Source of the DNA: Erpetoichthys calabaricus
Taxonomy: Eukaryota; Chordata; Cladistia; Polypteriformes; Polypteridae
Reading direction: 5' to 3'
Length of the DNA stretch: 64,000 nucleotides
Assembly: GCF_900747795.2 (NCBI RefSeq)
Contig: NC_041399.2
Span: 107,150,573-107,214,572 of the forward strand
Shown: positions 46,575 to 57,127 of the stretch, piece after piece
How positions within the stretch are numbered: position 1 is the stretch's first letter
Layout: the number at the start of each line of letters is the position of its first letter
Translations under genes and position numbers: made by a program
Notes under the pieces: model-generated
The model's input: only the letters and a program-made list of their open reading frames with translations
The model's database searches: none
What the model was told of the DNA's origin: nothing

Positions 46575-46961
46575 AAGTTGTTCCATCCCCCCATACACCA
46601 GGTGGCAGTAGTTCTCATGTGGTAACCCAGTCAGGATACCTGCAGAGATACTTGGGAGTTGGAGTCCAGAAATTCATCCCTGTTGGGGTCATTGGGTATC
46701 CCTAGAGGGCGCTGTTGAGGGAGGACCTCCCTACTTTTTTTATCGTTCGAAGGTGCTTCCCAGAACACATGGTGTGGCAATGGAAGCATCTGGGTCTGAC
46801 ACAAAAAGAGGAAGAATTATGTAATTATTGCGTATTTTGGCTGATTTCGGTAGCTGTAATTGTGAAGTGGTGCATTGTTGTAATAAATATTCTTTATTTT
46901 AACTCAAAAGTGTGCTGGGTATTACTGTGTCTTGGGTTTGGGGCCCCCCCTGGTGGTTACA
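46575..46961 (+). mobile_element. Possible LTR fragment
   Basis: A promoter-less GC-moderate stretch leads to GTAATAAATATTCTTTATTT (polyadenylation region) and ends in GTTTGGGG..CCCCTGGTGGTTACA, the style in which several fish Gypsy LTRs finish. Left end and target repeat not found. Confidence 0.3.
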
Positions 46962-46992
46962 ACGTTAAAGTAATGAAATATATATATTTTTG

Positions 46993-47480
46993 TTTAATCT
47001 CCTCAGTGTTAGATCCAAGCGTCACTTGGGCTGTAAAAAATCTGCAAAAGTGTGTTACCTGGGAAATGGTAGAGACGTGTCCTGCATAAAATACGAGGAT
47101 TACTCAGGCTGTAAAAATGAAAACAGAGTTAGTGTCGAGCATTAATCAAGCAATGATATAGGTGTGTCTTGCGTAAGCGTCAGGTCCACTCATTACCCTG
47201 GCAACAGTGTAGATGCGCCTTCTCCTAAACCTCATAATTTTGTTTAAGAAACATCTCTCTTGAGCAGTGATGATGCGGTAAATCTGTCTTCAGGCAGTGA
47301 AACTGAAACGGCAAGTGAAACCGAAAGTGATTCAGGTGAATCCGAAAAGGATGCTTGCGTCACTCACACATGTGCAGTGTGCTGTTCATATTATTATTAT
47401 TATTATTATTATTATACTTTTATACTACTGACTTTGTACTTTTAGTATTTTTGCACATTTTACATTAAAAAGATGAGATT
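46993..47480 (+). mobile_element. piggyBac-derived element, copy 1, degraded
   Basis: Aligns with 49636-50330. It has repeats of GTTAGAYCCAAGCGTCACTT + GGGCTGTAAA, then a frame with SSDDAVNLSSGSETETASET and ACVTHTCAVCCS cut short by a (TTA)n tract at 47388-47415. The shared 3' flank (TGACTTTGTACTTTTAGTAT) continues to 47480. Terminal TTAA sites were not securely identified. Confidence 0.6.
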
Positions 47481-47639
47481 TAACAGATAATTGTAAATTA
47501 TCCCATTGAACTTGCCTTTTGTTTGTTTCTTTCGAGGATGGTGAGTAGACAGTATGATTCACTCTGATCAGGTTACATTTTCTTATTTGTTTGATACCTT
47601 TTGAGATGCAACAGGTTACATTTCTTTTTATTTTTCCAT

Positions 47640-47755
47640 TTATAGCACAGGCAGGTGAAGTGACTTGCTCATTGTCACACAGTATCAGTAGCAGGATTTG
47701 AATCTACAACCCTAGGATTTGAAGTCCAGAGCCTTAACCACTACGCCACACTGAT
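47640..47755 (-). mobile_element. tRNA-headed SINE, V-SINE-like, minus strand
   Basis: The inverse orientation reads CAGTGTGGCGTAGTGGTTAA, GGCTCTGGACTTCAAATCCT then a TAGATTCAAATCCTGCTACT B-box region, clearer than the copy at 5876-6063. No target duplication found. Confidence 0.68.
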
Positions 47756-47757
47756 CA

Positions 47758-49635
47758 GGTGTTATGAGTAATCAGCTGGACTATGTCAGATAATATTCTA
47801 CTCATAAGAGATGTTTGAAGTTGGGAGAGTTGCACTGATTACAGAGAGTTGCTGCACCCACCACACAACGAACCACCCTGATTGATATCTGAGTGCAGCT
47901 GTGCAAGGGGTGACACCTCAGCACCACACTGAACAGTGTGAGGTTTTTTTGCAGTGGCTGGAGTGCCAATCCTTCCATCAACTTTGCATGTTGGAGGACC
48001 TGCTTGCAGGGCTGGGTGCAAATTAACATCATACCCAGGATGAAGCAATTTTTATGTTTGAAAGCTCCTAGATTTTCATGGAAATAATAGCTTTTAAACA
48101 AAACGAGCATGACTGTTATATAAGATACAGAAAATAAATTCTAGTCTGGTTGCCCTGTGGTGTTGTGGATGCAAGCCATAAGTGCAAATGCATTAAACTC
48201 CCACTCTGTCTATAGTGTCAAGCATTTGGTTGCACCAAAATATTTTAGTGAGATTTTCAGGAAGGGGTGGGTAATACACTGTCTACCAAAAAATTCCACT
48301 TTTGAGCAGAGAGCTGATATCACATTTCTATGTTTACAAGTAAACTGACAACTGAAACAATCAAATTGTTACTGCAAGTGATGTTTTATTAAGCCATTGT
48401 CTTTGTCTAGCATTTGATGTATTAAGTTCTTGCATGACAACTTCCATTAGAAATACTGAGTTGCACAACAATGTTGCACCTCCAGGATGTTTGCTTGAGT
48501 CTTGATTGATAAGAAAGGAACACTTTGGTCACCATCTTCAAGAAATTCTTGTTCTTCTCTGCTTCTCCTTGTCCATTTAGAATTTCTACTTAAAACTTTA
48601 TTACTCTTATAAAGGTATAAATGTTGCATAAGTTATGTACAATAAAGAGATTACAATTAAATGACATATATTTTGAATTCTGTGTGTTTTTACAATATTA
48701 ACTATTAATTATTGATGTTTTCTCAAAGTTCATGTCCCCCAAGGTACATTTATTTTGCTTATTTGTAAAACAAAGTGTCATTTAATTCTGTGTCTACTTG
48801 ATAGAGAAGTGAAAGGCAAATCTTAACAACCAGAATAAACACTATCAAGGTGAGTCTTTGCTTTATTGTAAAAAAACTTCACAAAAGGTATTTTAACCTC
48901 AAAGATTCTTTTATATTGTTGGACATGTTAATACGTAAGATGCCTAAACTGTTCACCTTGATTCTCACATATGTCCTGCAGTACTTAAATATTTAACATT
49001 CACTCAGCACTGATGACCTCAAATACAAAGCAAGAATACGTCAACGCTGGCCAAGGCTGCCTACTTCAATTTCAGTACCTTCCCAGGGACTTGAAGCCAT
49101 TTCAATCTACCAGAAGCCTAGGGCTTTCTTGAAAGCCTTCCCTTGTTGAATTGCTACACTAGAAAGAACATAATCTCGACGAACACCGCTTTATTTTAAC
49201 ACTCACCTAACATTCCTAAATGCCTGTAAACAACAAGGCAACTTCAGGAAGGTAATACCAGAACTTTATTTCAATCATTGCATATGTTTATTTGCAGAAA
49301 AAATACAGGCATAAATGTTAAATGTGAAAAGCATAAAGCCAGAACAATTCAAATTAGGCCTATACAGCAAGCTTCATATCAGGTGGTGGCTGTGGCTTTA
49401 ATCGTTGAAGTCTTTGTTTTCTTGAGACAAGTTTGATGCTTGAGTGCGCTGGGATGGTAGATTGCAAACAGAGTTGTCTTCTCTCTCTGGGAGTTATAAT
49501 GTCTCTTAAAATTATTTTTAAAATCCTGTCCTTTATAGTCTGTCTTTGGGTGTTATTTTAAGTTTGATCTTACATCAACTGAAGATGGACAACTGATAAG
49601 TTCCCCTGGTCTGGTTCACTTTAAGTGAGATTACT
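47758..49635. other. No gene recognised
   Basis: A tRNA-like stretch near 48155-48215 (GTGGTGTTGTGGATGCAAGC) may be a worn SINE head. Other frames lack motifs. Confidence 0.4.
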
Positions 49636-50330
49636 CTTTAACTTTCTTAGCGTTAGACCTGAACATCACTCAGGCTGTAAAAGTAGTGCTAAAAGCATTA
49701 GTCCCAAGTGTCACTTGGGCAAACTGTATAGATACTTCTTGCATAAGCATTAGACCTGAGGATTGTTTGGGCTGTAAAAGTGCCAACAGTGTTAGTGCAG
49801 AGTATTTCTCAGGTAACGATATAGGCTCGTCTTGCATATATTACAGGCCTGAATGTTACATAAGCAACGGTGCAGACACATCTTCTCCTGGACTCATAAT
49901 GGCATCTCGTAAGAAACATTTTTCAGCAGTCCAGGTGTTGCATGCTTTTGACAGTGACACAAGCAGTGATGACAAAGTGAATCTGTCTTCAGACAGTGAA
50001 ATTGAAATGGACAGTGAAATCAAAAGTAATTCTTATGAATCCGAAAGTGACACTCATGTCAATCGCACATATGCAGTGTGCTGTTCAAGAGTTGATCAGT
50101 CTGGAATGAAAATCCACAAGGAATCAGGCTATTATTATCCCGACTGTGATGTTAGTTTGTGTATTTCACTGTGCTTCAAGATATACCACAAAAATGACAC
50201 ATTATTTTAATTGTTATTATTCATTATTATTATTATTTGTATCAGTATTACATTTTCTATATTTCTGACTTTGTAATTTTAGTGTTTTGCACGTTTTAAA
50301 GTAGAAAGATCAGATTAAATAAATATGTAA
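49636..50330 (+). mobile_element. piggyBac-derived element, copy 2, internally deleted
   Basis: The 5' part is five imperfect 42-52-bp repeats starting near 49650, 49695, 49747, 49789 and 49834 (GCRTTAGWCCTGA...GGCTGTAAA type). A short frame at 49899-50210 follows, then the 3' flank shared with copy 1. The catalytic centre of the transposase is gone. Precise TTAA ends were not found. Confidence 0.62.
49899..50210 (+). CDS. piggyBac transposase N- and C-terminal segments joined
   Basis: From the ATG at 49899 the 103-aa product is MASRKKHFSAVQVLHAFDSD, an acidic serine-rich run (SDSEIEMDSEIKSNSYESES), then THVNRTYAVCCSRVDQSG and KESGYYYPDCDVSLCISLCF, KIYHKNDTLF. The start and acidic run fit the N-terminus of PGBD4-like piggyBac transposases; the end fits their C-terminal cysteine-rich zinc-binding domain that binds the transposon ends. 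About 500 residues with the DDD centre are missing. The frame is open from 49686 through the upstream repeats, so an earlier ATG is possible. Such a product could bind ends without cutting, but expression is unknown. Confidence 0.6.
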   Translation: MASRKKHFSAVQVLHAFDSDTSSDDKVNLSSDSEIEMDSEIKSNSYESESDTHVNRTYAVCCSRVDQSGMKIHKESGYYYPDCDVSLCISLCFKIYHKNDTLF

Positions 50331-50451
50331 TTTTTCTAGCCAAAAAATGCAACGCTTTTATATGTTTTTTCGAGAGAAACTGTAACACTAAGAAGGCTAC
50401 ACATGTTAACTTACAAAGACCCAAACCCCTATCTCACATCTTCTTATAAGC

Positions 50452-50797
50452 TAAGGTGGCCAGAATGTTTTGGGCCAATCCGGGGACATGGGGTGGGGGG
50501 GGGGGGGGGGTGGGGGGCTAGAATCTACAGATCACAAGTAGGAACTCTAAACACTACAGAGTACAAAGTGAAAGCTTATCACGTGATTTCTCGCCAAAGC
50601 ATAACCTCCGTCAAAACACAGAGCATGCGCACAGAGTTCAAATTACCGTGGTGATGAGATACATTCAAAAAAGTGAACCAGCTGAAACCGGGGACGAAAT
50701 CTTAAACCGGGGACAAAACGGGGACATGTTTCTGAGTGGGGACAGTTGTCCGAAAAAGGGGACTGTCCCCGGAAAACGGGGACGGATGGTCACCTTA
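50452..50797. mobile_element. 346-bp TIR element with G-run clusters
   Basis: Left end TAAGGTGGCCAGAATG and right end (reverse complement) TAAGGTGACCATCCGTCC form inverted repeats. TATAAGC at 50445-50451 and 50798-50804 is an exact 7-bp flanking duplication (8 bp with one mismatch if the end base is moved), as for hAT. A G homopolymer of about 16 at 50495-50510 and about eight further GGGG runs at 50684-50782 lie inside. Non-coding. Confidence 0.75.
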
Positions 50798-50804
50798 TAT
50801 AAGC

Positions 50805-51119
50805 ATATACAAATTGGTTAGTTTACCTGAGCCTACACATACACATTCTAAAATAAATAATAACCCTTCCTTATACTTCTTTTTCCCAGAATTCTTGTCT
50901 ATTTGTACCTTCCTGCTGTTCCGGTTACAGAACACTTTGATCACACAATGTCAGCTTTCTCTTATGAGCTTTAAGCACACAGTTTATTCACTTAAATGCT
51001 ACATCTAAATAATTCTAAACTAAAAATACTAAAATAAACCACACAATCAAATATTATGAACCATATTTAGTTTGTTACAGTCATGTATGATGCAAATTAT
51101 TTATGACTTTTTCACAATT
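50805..51119. other. No gene recognised
   Basis: AT-rich sequence. Confidence 0.45.
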
Positions 51120-51302
51120 CAATTTATTCTTATTAAGTACACTTCCAACTAAGAATACAGCAAGCTATAGACTGACTAGCTACCCTAAAATTACCTGATA
51201 TGAGTATGTGTGTGTGTGTGTGTGTGTGGAGGTGAGTGGGCTCTCAGATTTATTGGTGCTGTATTCATCGATGGTCTCTACCTTAAACCTGATATTGCCA
51301 GG
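51120..51302 (+). repeat. Local duplication, copy 1
   Basis: Aligns with 53427-53600: TTAAGTACACTTCCAACTAAG, CAGCAAGCTATAGACTGACT, GGTGAGTGGGCTCTCAGAT and CCTTAAACCTGATATTGCC have close counterparts there. It contains a (TG)n run at 51206-51227 and passes directly into the GATA array. Confidence 0.85.
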
Positions 51303-51989
<687 letters not shown>

Positions 51990-52122
51990 ATAGGAACTTT
52001 ATCTATCATTGAAACAGATTCACATCTTCCAACAACAAAAAAGAAATAATTGAAAGCAGTAAAATCAAGTTGCAAACCACTACTGAAGACCCAACAATCT
52101 GAACAGAATAGACCCATATACA
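51990..52122. other. Short spacer between LTR and Helitron
   Basis: Nothing recognised. Confidence 0.4.
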
Positions 52123-53243
52123 TCTCCATATTATAAAAGAAAATCTTGAGATGAAACTATTGCCAAGAGATTTTTTCAAGTTCGGCCCTCCTCTTAAACA
52201 TTTTCAACCACGCCGACGGTCCTCTCACCTCTCATTCGTGTGTGCTCTCAGCTCTTATAAATGTTTACGTTTTTCCTCACTTTAAGTTCCCAATAAAAGA
52301 AGACTTATTATCTCCAAATCTTACTGAAGAATTTCATCCTGAAGAGTTACAGTATCAACAGAATAAATGAGTACACGTGCAAACAGTTGGTGGTGATGTT
52401 GCGGAAGATGAAAACATCAGCTTACAATATCTTGTAGAATATCTACAACTGTTAACACCATCCGGTCTTCCACTGGCAATTTTACTGTTGAAAGAAGGAT
52501 GTATCGTAATGTTATTGCGTAATTTATGTCTGAGTGATGGGCTATGCAATAGGACAAGATTAGTTGTATTCAAAATTGGTTGAACAATAGACATGTAAAA
52601 TTTTAACAGGCAATAAGAAAGGTAATGTAGTACATCTTCCGCAGATAACATTAGACAGTAAAGGAGATCTTGATATGCCATTTGTATTAAAACGTTTACA
52701 GTTTCCTGTTAGAATAGCTTTTGCTATGACAATTAACAAATCACAGGGACAAACAATCGAAAAAGTCGGTTTATTTATTAGAGAGAAAGAAATGATATTC
52801 ACTCACGGGCAGTTTATACATTGTCTTATCACGATGTAAGTCCAAACACAGAATCAAAATTCAATGCAATATTGACGAAAAGTTAAATTACAAAAATTGT
52901 TTTTACTGAAGTTTTACAGTAAAAGTGTAAGTTTAAAAAGTATTTGCCAAACAGTTAACATAAAGTCAAACAGAATGAAAACGTATAACACAACGAATAC
53001 CTCTAACACAACATGAAGCATAATTTTCTTTCAATTTATTACGTTTTACTATTTTTTTTACTAAGGTTAATTACTTGCTGTAATGTAAAATAGTTAGTTC
53101 TATTATGCATATGTAACAATTCCCATGAAAATAACAATCTGTTTAAATTTTACATCCACTTCCCCATATGCGAGCGGCAGATCCATGAAGTGGCTATGCC
53201 CTGGGGTTGGCGAGCGAAGCAAGCAGGGGGCTGAGCCCCCTAG
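52123..53243 (+). mobile_element. Helitron, 1121 bp, with C-terminal helicase fragment
   Basis: Begins TCTCCATATTATAAAAG and ends GCAGGGGGCTGAGCCCCC, TAG: the same hairpin-CTAG end as the 28591-29174 element. Flanks are A (52122) and T (53244). The non-coding left part includes GCCAAGAGATTTTTTCAAG, also similar to that copy. The helicase piece at 52380-52850 identifies the protein. Confidence 0.9.
52380..52850 (+). pseudogene. Helitron Pif1-like helicase C-terminus
   Basis: First part (frame of 52377-52583): YLVEYLQLLTPSGLPLAILL, LKEGCIVMLLRNLCLSDGLC, NRTRLVV, matching the FLNxLTPSGxPPHxLxLKxG, IVMLLRNLNxxxGLCNGTRL block. Second part (about 52640-52830): GDLDMPFVLKRLQFPVRIAF, AMTINKSQGQTIEKVGLFI and THGQ, matching LPFxLKRRQFPVRLAFAMTI, NKAQGQT (helicase motifs V-VI). 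A frame change separates the two parts. Confidence 0.85.
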
Positions 53244-53426
53244 TTTAATATATAGCCACCCTAAAGTGATATTGTCACAATAACAATGTGTCAGTTGTGA
53301 CCAGAAGGAAGAAGTATTCTTCTTAACGCAGCATGGTGAGATGAGGCTGGGTGCAAAAGATGCTCTAAGATAGTGTGTCATGGGGAGAATAACATATGAT
53401 GGCCTCTAATTTTGCAGTTGTACTGA

Positions 53427-53600
53427 ATTCCATTCTTGTTAAGTGCACTTCCAAATAAGAATTCAGCAAGCTATACACTGACTTGCTACCTTAAACTGAC
53501 GTTATAGGAGTGTCTGTGTGTAGGTGAGTGGGCTCTTAGATACATTAGTTCTGTGTTTACAGTTAGTTCCTGCCTTAAACCTGATGCTGCCAGGTTGGGC
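53427..53600 (+). repeat. Local duplication, copy 2
   Basis: Counterpart of 51120-51302, about 2.3 kb away in direct orientation. Contains GTTAAGTGCACTTCCAAATA, GGTGAGTGGGCTCTTAGAT and CCTTAAACCTGATGCTGCC. Confidence 0.85.
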
Positions 53601-53636
53601 ATTCATTTTACTAACCTAAGATGGATAGGCAAATTG

Positions 53637-53673
53637 TCTAATATTCAATCTGTAAAAAGACTTACTAAAAACT

Positions 53674-53761
<88 letters not shown>

Positions 53762-53788
53762 CTAATATCCAATCTGTAAAAAGACTTA
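53637..53788 (+). repeat. (GATA)n array flanked by a 28-bp direct repeat
   Basis: TCTAATATTCAATCTGTAAA and on to 53664, then (GATA)n at about 53675-53759, then TCTAATATCCAATCTGTAAA and on to 53788. The two 28-bp flanks differ by one base and are 124 bp apart. Confidence 0.93.
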
Positions 53789-54805
53789 GGTGAATTACTA
53801 GGGATGTATGCTAATTATTAAATGATTTTCATTCCACCAAGATGGCTTAATAGGTGCTATATAAATAAAACAAATTTTTTATCATTAGTATTAGTTTTAT
53901 TAGAATAATCCTGTAAAGCACCCAAAAAGAAAGCATTCCATAAATGAAACTTTTGAATTGGATACAAATAAAATTAAATGAAATTGCGATCAATGAAGAA
54001 AATGTGTTCTTTTTACTGCCACGGTATTTCAGTTTGCCCATAAAATTCAAAATGAATTCTTTTAAGTTGCATGATGGGATAACAGGTTGACAAGGAGATA
54101 CTGGGGCAAAAGGTGACATAAATAGGAAGTACACAGATGCAGCTGGAAGAATTAAAGTCAACTCTGATGTCTGCCATATTTCTGGTATGTTTACTTTGGG
54201 GAGATAAACCCACAAGACTTTGTCAACATGAACAAGTAAAGCTTTACTCTAAAGTAACAGATGAAAATTGAAATAAAAGAAATCTAAATTTAGTTTCACC
54301 ACTTCTTACGTATTTTGTACACAAGTTATTTTCATAATTTTCTATATAAATACAAGTGGACACTTAGTCTTTTATGTTGACTATTTTTAGTCTCCATTTG
54401 GAAATTACAGATTTTGAGCTGTGATATAGAATATTGCTAAATTGAAACAACAGAGTCTTATTTTGTGTGCATCATTCTGTACCACACCTACACTTCTTTG
54501 GAGACATTGTTGCCATTCAAGTGTCTGTAAATTTAGAATCCTATTAGCATGAGCAGCGCAGCCTGAGTGGGTCCCACTCTATTATAAGGATCATATTGAA
54601 TTTGTAGAACATAATTGCTTGGAGTATTTTCATCATGGTTTACTCTCTTTATATTTTCATTACTGTTTGTAATATAATTCTTATTTGCTTTTGGTTAGTT
54701 TAATGAAAAAAAACCACTTTTATAAAATTCTTATATTTTATAATATAAATTATTTATACTAAAAGTATTTGGCTTTGTGCTAAATTGGGCATTTTAAATA
54801 TATCA
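53789..54805. other. No gene recognised
   Basis: AT-rich sequence. The minus-strand frame at 54215-53847 has no recognisable motif. Confidence 0.45.
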
Positions 54806-55100
54806 GTGGGCACTATAAGGACTGTAATGGTTAAAACTGCTACCTCCCTGATCTAGTGTCCTGGTTTCAAATGTCTGGTCATTGTTTTTATAGATTCTGA
54901 ACATTCACTTCAAGTCTGTGAGGATTTTCCTCCAAAAATGGGATTTTTAGGCAAACTGGTGATTCTAAATTGGCCGAGTGTGTGTGTATGCAAGCTCCCT
55001 GATGGACTGGCTCCCTGTCCTGTTTTTTTCCTTTTATTTCATCCAGTGCTTTCAGGTTCAGCTTTACTGCCTTATAATCTTGAATTGGATTAAGTAAATG
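54806..55100 (+). mobile_element. Old SINE
   Basis: GGTTAAAACTGCTACCTCCC (head), TAGTGTCCTGGTTTCAAATG (B-box region), GTGATTCTAAATTGGCCGAG and CTCCCTGATGGACTGGCTCC (core), ending AAATGTAGGTAGGTA. Order is correct; strongly diverged. Confidence 0.65.
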
Positions 55101-55286
55101 TAGGTAGGTATGCATGTAATATAGTGTTATGCTGGCACCGGTTTGCTACACTTTCAAAGCTATGGCAATGAAAAATTAGTAAAATCTGGACCTTGGTATG
55201 ATGGACCTGGACCTTGGTCTTAATGGATTAAGTAATTTAGTGATTGTCAAGTTTACATTCAAAAAGAAAATTGAGCATAGGAAAGT

Positions 55287-55417
<131 letters not shown>

Positions 55418-55488
55418 AGTCCTCATATTATTAAAGAAAGTGTCTAGAAGGTTCATGTAACTGCAAGTTACTTATAATATAACTAGCA

Positions 55489-55690
55489 CAGCGTTTCTCA
55501 ATCCTTAAGTATTTGCGACCCGAGTTTTCATAACAGTTTTAACGTTTTTTTGAAACCCTAATAAAATTACTTCCAATATTTTTTGCTGCTGATACACCGC
55601 TACAAGTTTAAAATTTCCCTACAAATAGCAAAATTATGCCACATATGGCAACATTCGCACCCCCTTTTTTGTTACTTCATGCCCCCCTTG
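55489..55690 (+). mobile_element. One end of a hAT-type element
   Basis: CAGCGTTTCTCAATCCTTAA followed by GTATTTGCGACCC resembles the end of common fish hAT elements (CAGTGTTTCTCAACC...GCGACCC). No matching right end was found before the LINE remnant. Confidence 0.4.
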
Positions 55691-55714
55691 CCTATTCACA
55701 AAAAAATCTGTGGA

Positions 55715-56400
55715 GGACACAATTCCAACAGTCATCCACAGAGCATTAGTTTATCTTGACAAAAGGAAGACTTTCTTGAGAATTCTTTTTAGAGACTTTA
55801 CCTCGGCCTTCAACTCTATCATGCCTTGTACTTCCTGAATGGCAGGTCTCACACCAGCAGAGGCCATGTGTTCACATATAATTTAGTTGCCAAACATGAC
55901 ACAATCTCTGTCATCATGCTTGCTGATAACACAACAGTAGCAGGTCTGGTTAATAACAATGATGAGGCAGATTACAGGTGGAGAAAGTTGAACCTCTTAC
56001 AGAATGATGCAGTAACAGCAATCTGTCCATTAACAGCAGTAAAATGAAGCAGTTGATTGAAGACTTTAGGAGACCGAGAAGAGTCATGTACTAATGGACA
56101 TTCATGCAGATACTGTAGTTAAAGTGAGTGGCCTTAAGTTTTTAGATCACCAAGGATCTTTCATGGCCACTCAATGCCACATTTCCTTGTTAAAAGCTAA
56201 GAATGTTAATCCGACTCTTGGATCTTCATTAACCACAATATATGTATAGTGAGGAATATAGTGACAAGCTACATCACAGGCATTTATGGGATCTGCATAG
56301 TTGCAGTCCACAGCATTATTAAAGCATCCCAGTTCATCAGTGAAGCCACACTCCCATTAATAAAGGACAAGAGATCCTGAAAGAAAGCTATTTGTATCAG
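55715..56400 (+). mobile_element. Old CR1/Rex1-type LINE remnant
   Basis: Broken frames read LDKRKTFLRILFRDFTSAFN and SIMP (finger/palm), ADNTTVAGLVNNNDEADYRW (palm catalytic box, where ADDT is usual), then MKQLIEDFRRPRR and a KKAQ-region-like end. Order and spacing match Rex1/CR1/L2-type reverse transcriptases, with large deletions and many stops. Confidence 0.68.
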
Positions 56401-56946
56401 CTCAGACCCCACAAATTTTGAGTTTGATTCCCTGCCATCCAGCATTTATCATTTAATTCTGTACTAGCTGTCTTGCAAAAAATTCCCAGCTCATTATATT
56501 GTTTAATTCCATACAACCATCTGCTTGAACTATAACCAGGATATCATTATGTATGAATATCTTGTTCGATGTTACTGACCATTCTGCATTTAAGTTACTT
56601 ATACTACCTGGGTGCTGTTTGATTTTTTTTTTTTACTATGTGTTACATGATTATATTTATTATTAATATTTTTTCAGTTGGTTTTGATGCCCTTTTTATA
56701 TTTTTTATATTATTTAACACTATTGCTATATAGCAGCATGGCAGTCTAGTGGTTACTGCTATGTCATAGTACCAGTTGCTAAATTGTTGCTTAATTTTTG
56801 ATGTTTCTACAGGAGCAGAAGTAGGGAAAATTTTCCATTTTTTTCTAAAGTAAAATGACAATAATTTGACTCAGTATTTGAGTTTTCAATTAGAATAGCC
56901 AGCATTTCTGCAATAATTAAAAAAAAGAGCTTAAATGATTGGGATC
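56401..56946. other. No gene recognised
   Basis: AT-rich sequence. Confidence 0.45.
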
Positions 56947-56956
56947 CCTGATTTAT

Positions 56957-57117
56957 CCATCCATCCATCTATCCATTATCCATCCATCCATCCATCCATT
57001 TTCCAACCCGCTATATTCCTAACTACAGGGTCACGGGGGTCTGCTGGAGCCAATCCCAGCCAACACAGGGCACAAGGCAGGAACCAATCCCGGGCAGGGT
57101 GCCAACCCACCGCAGTG
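56957..57117 (-). mobile_element. tRNA-derived SINE, 5' truncated, minus strand
   Basis: An inverted (TCCA)n tail, TTTTCCAACCCGCTATATTC, CTACAGGGTCACGGGGGTCT and CACCGCAG. Flanked by CCTGATTTAT at 56947-56956 and 57118-57127, a 10-bp target duplication. The forward frame across it is a shadow. Confidence 0.92.
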
Positions 57118-57127
57118 CCTGATTTAT

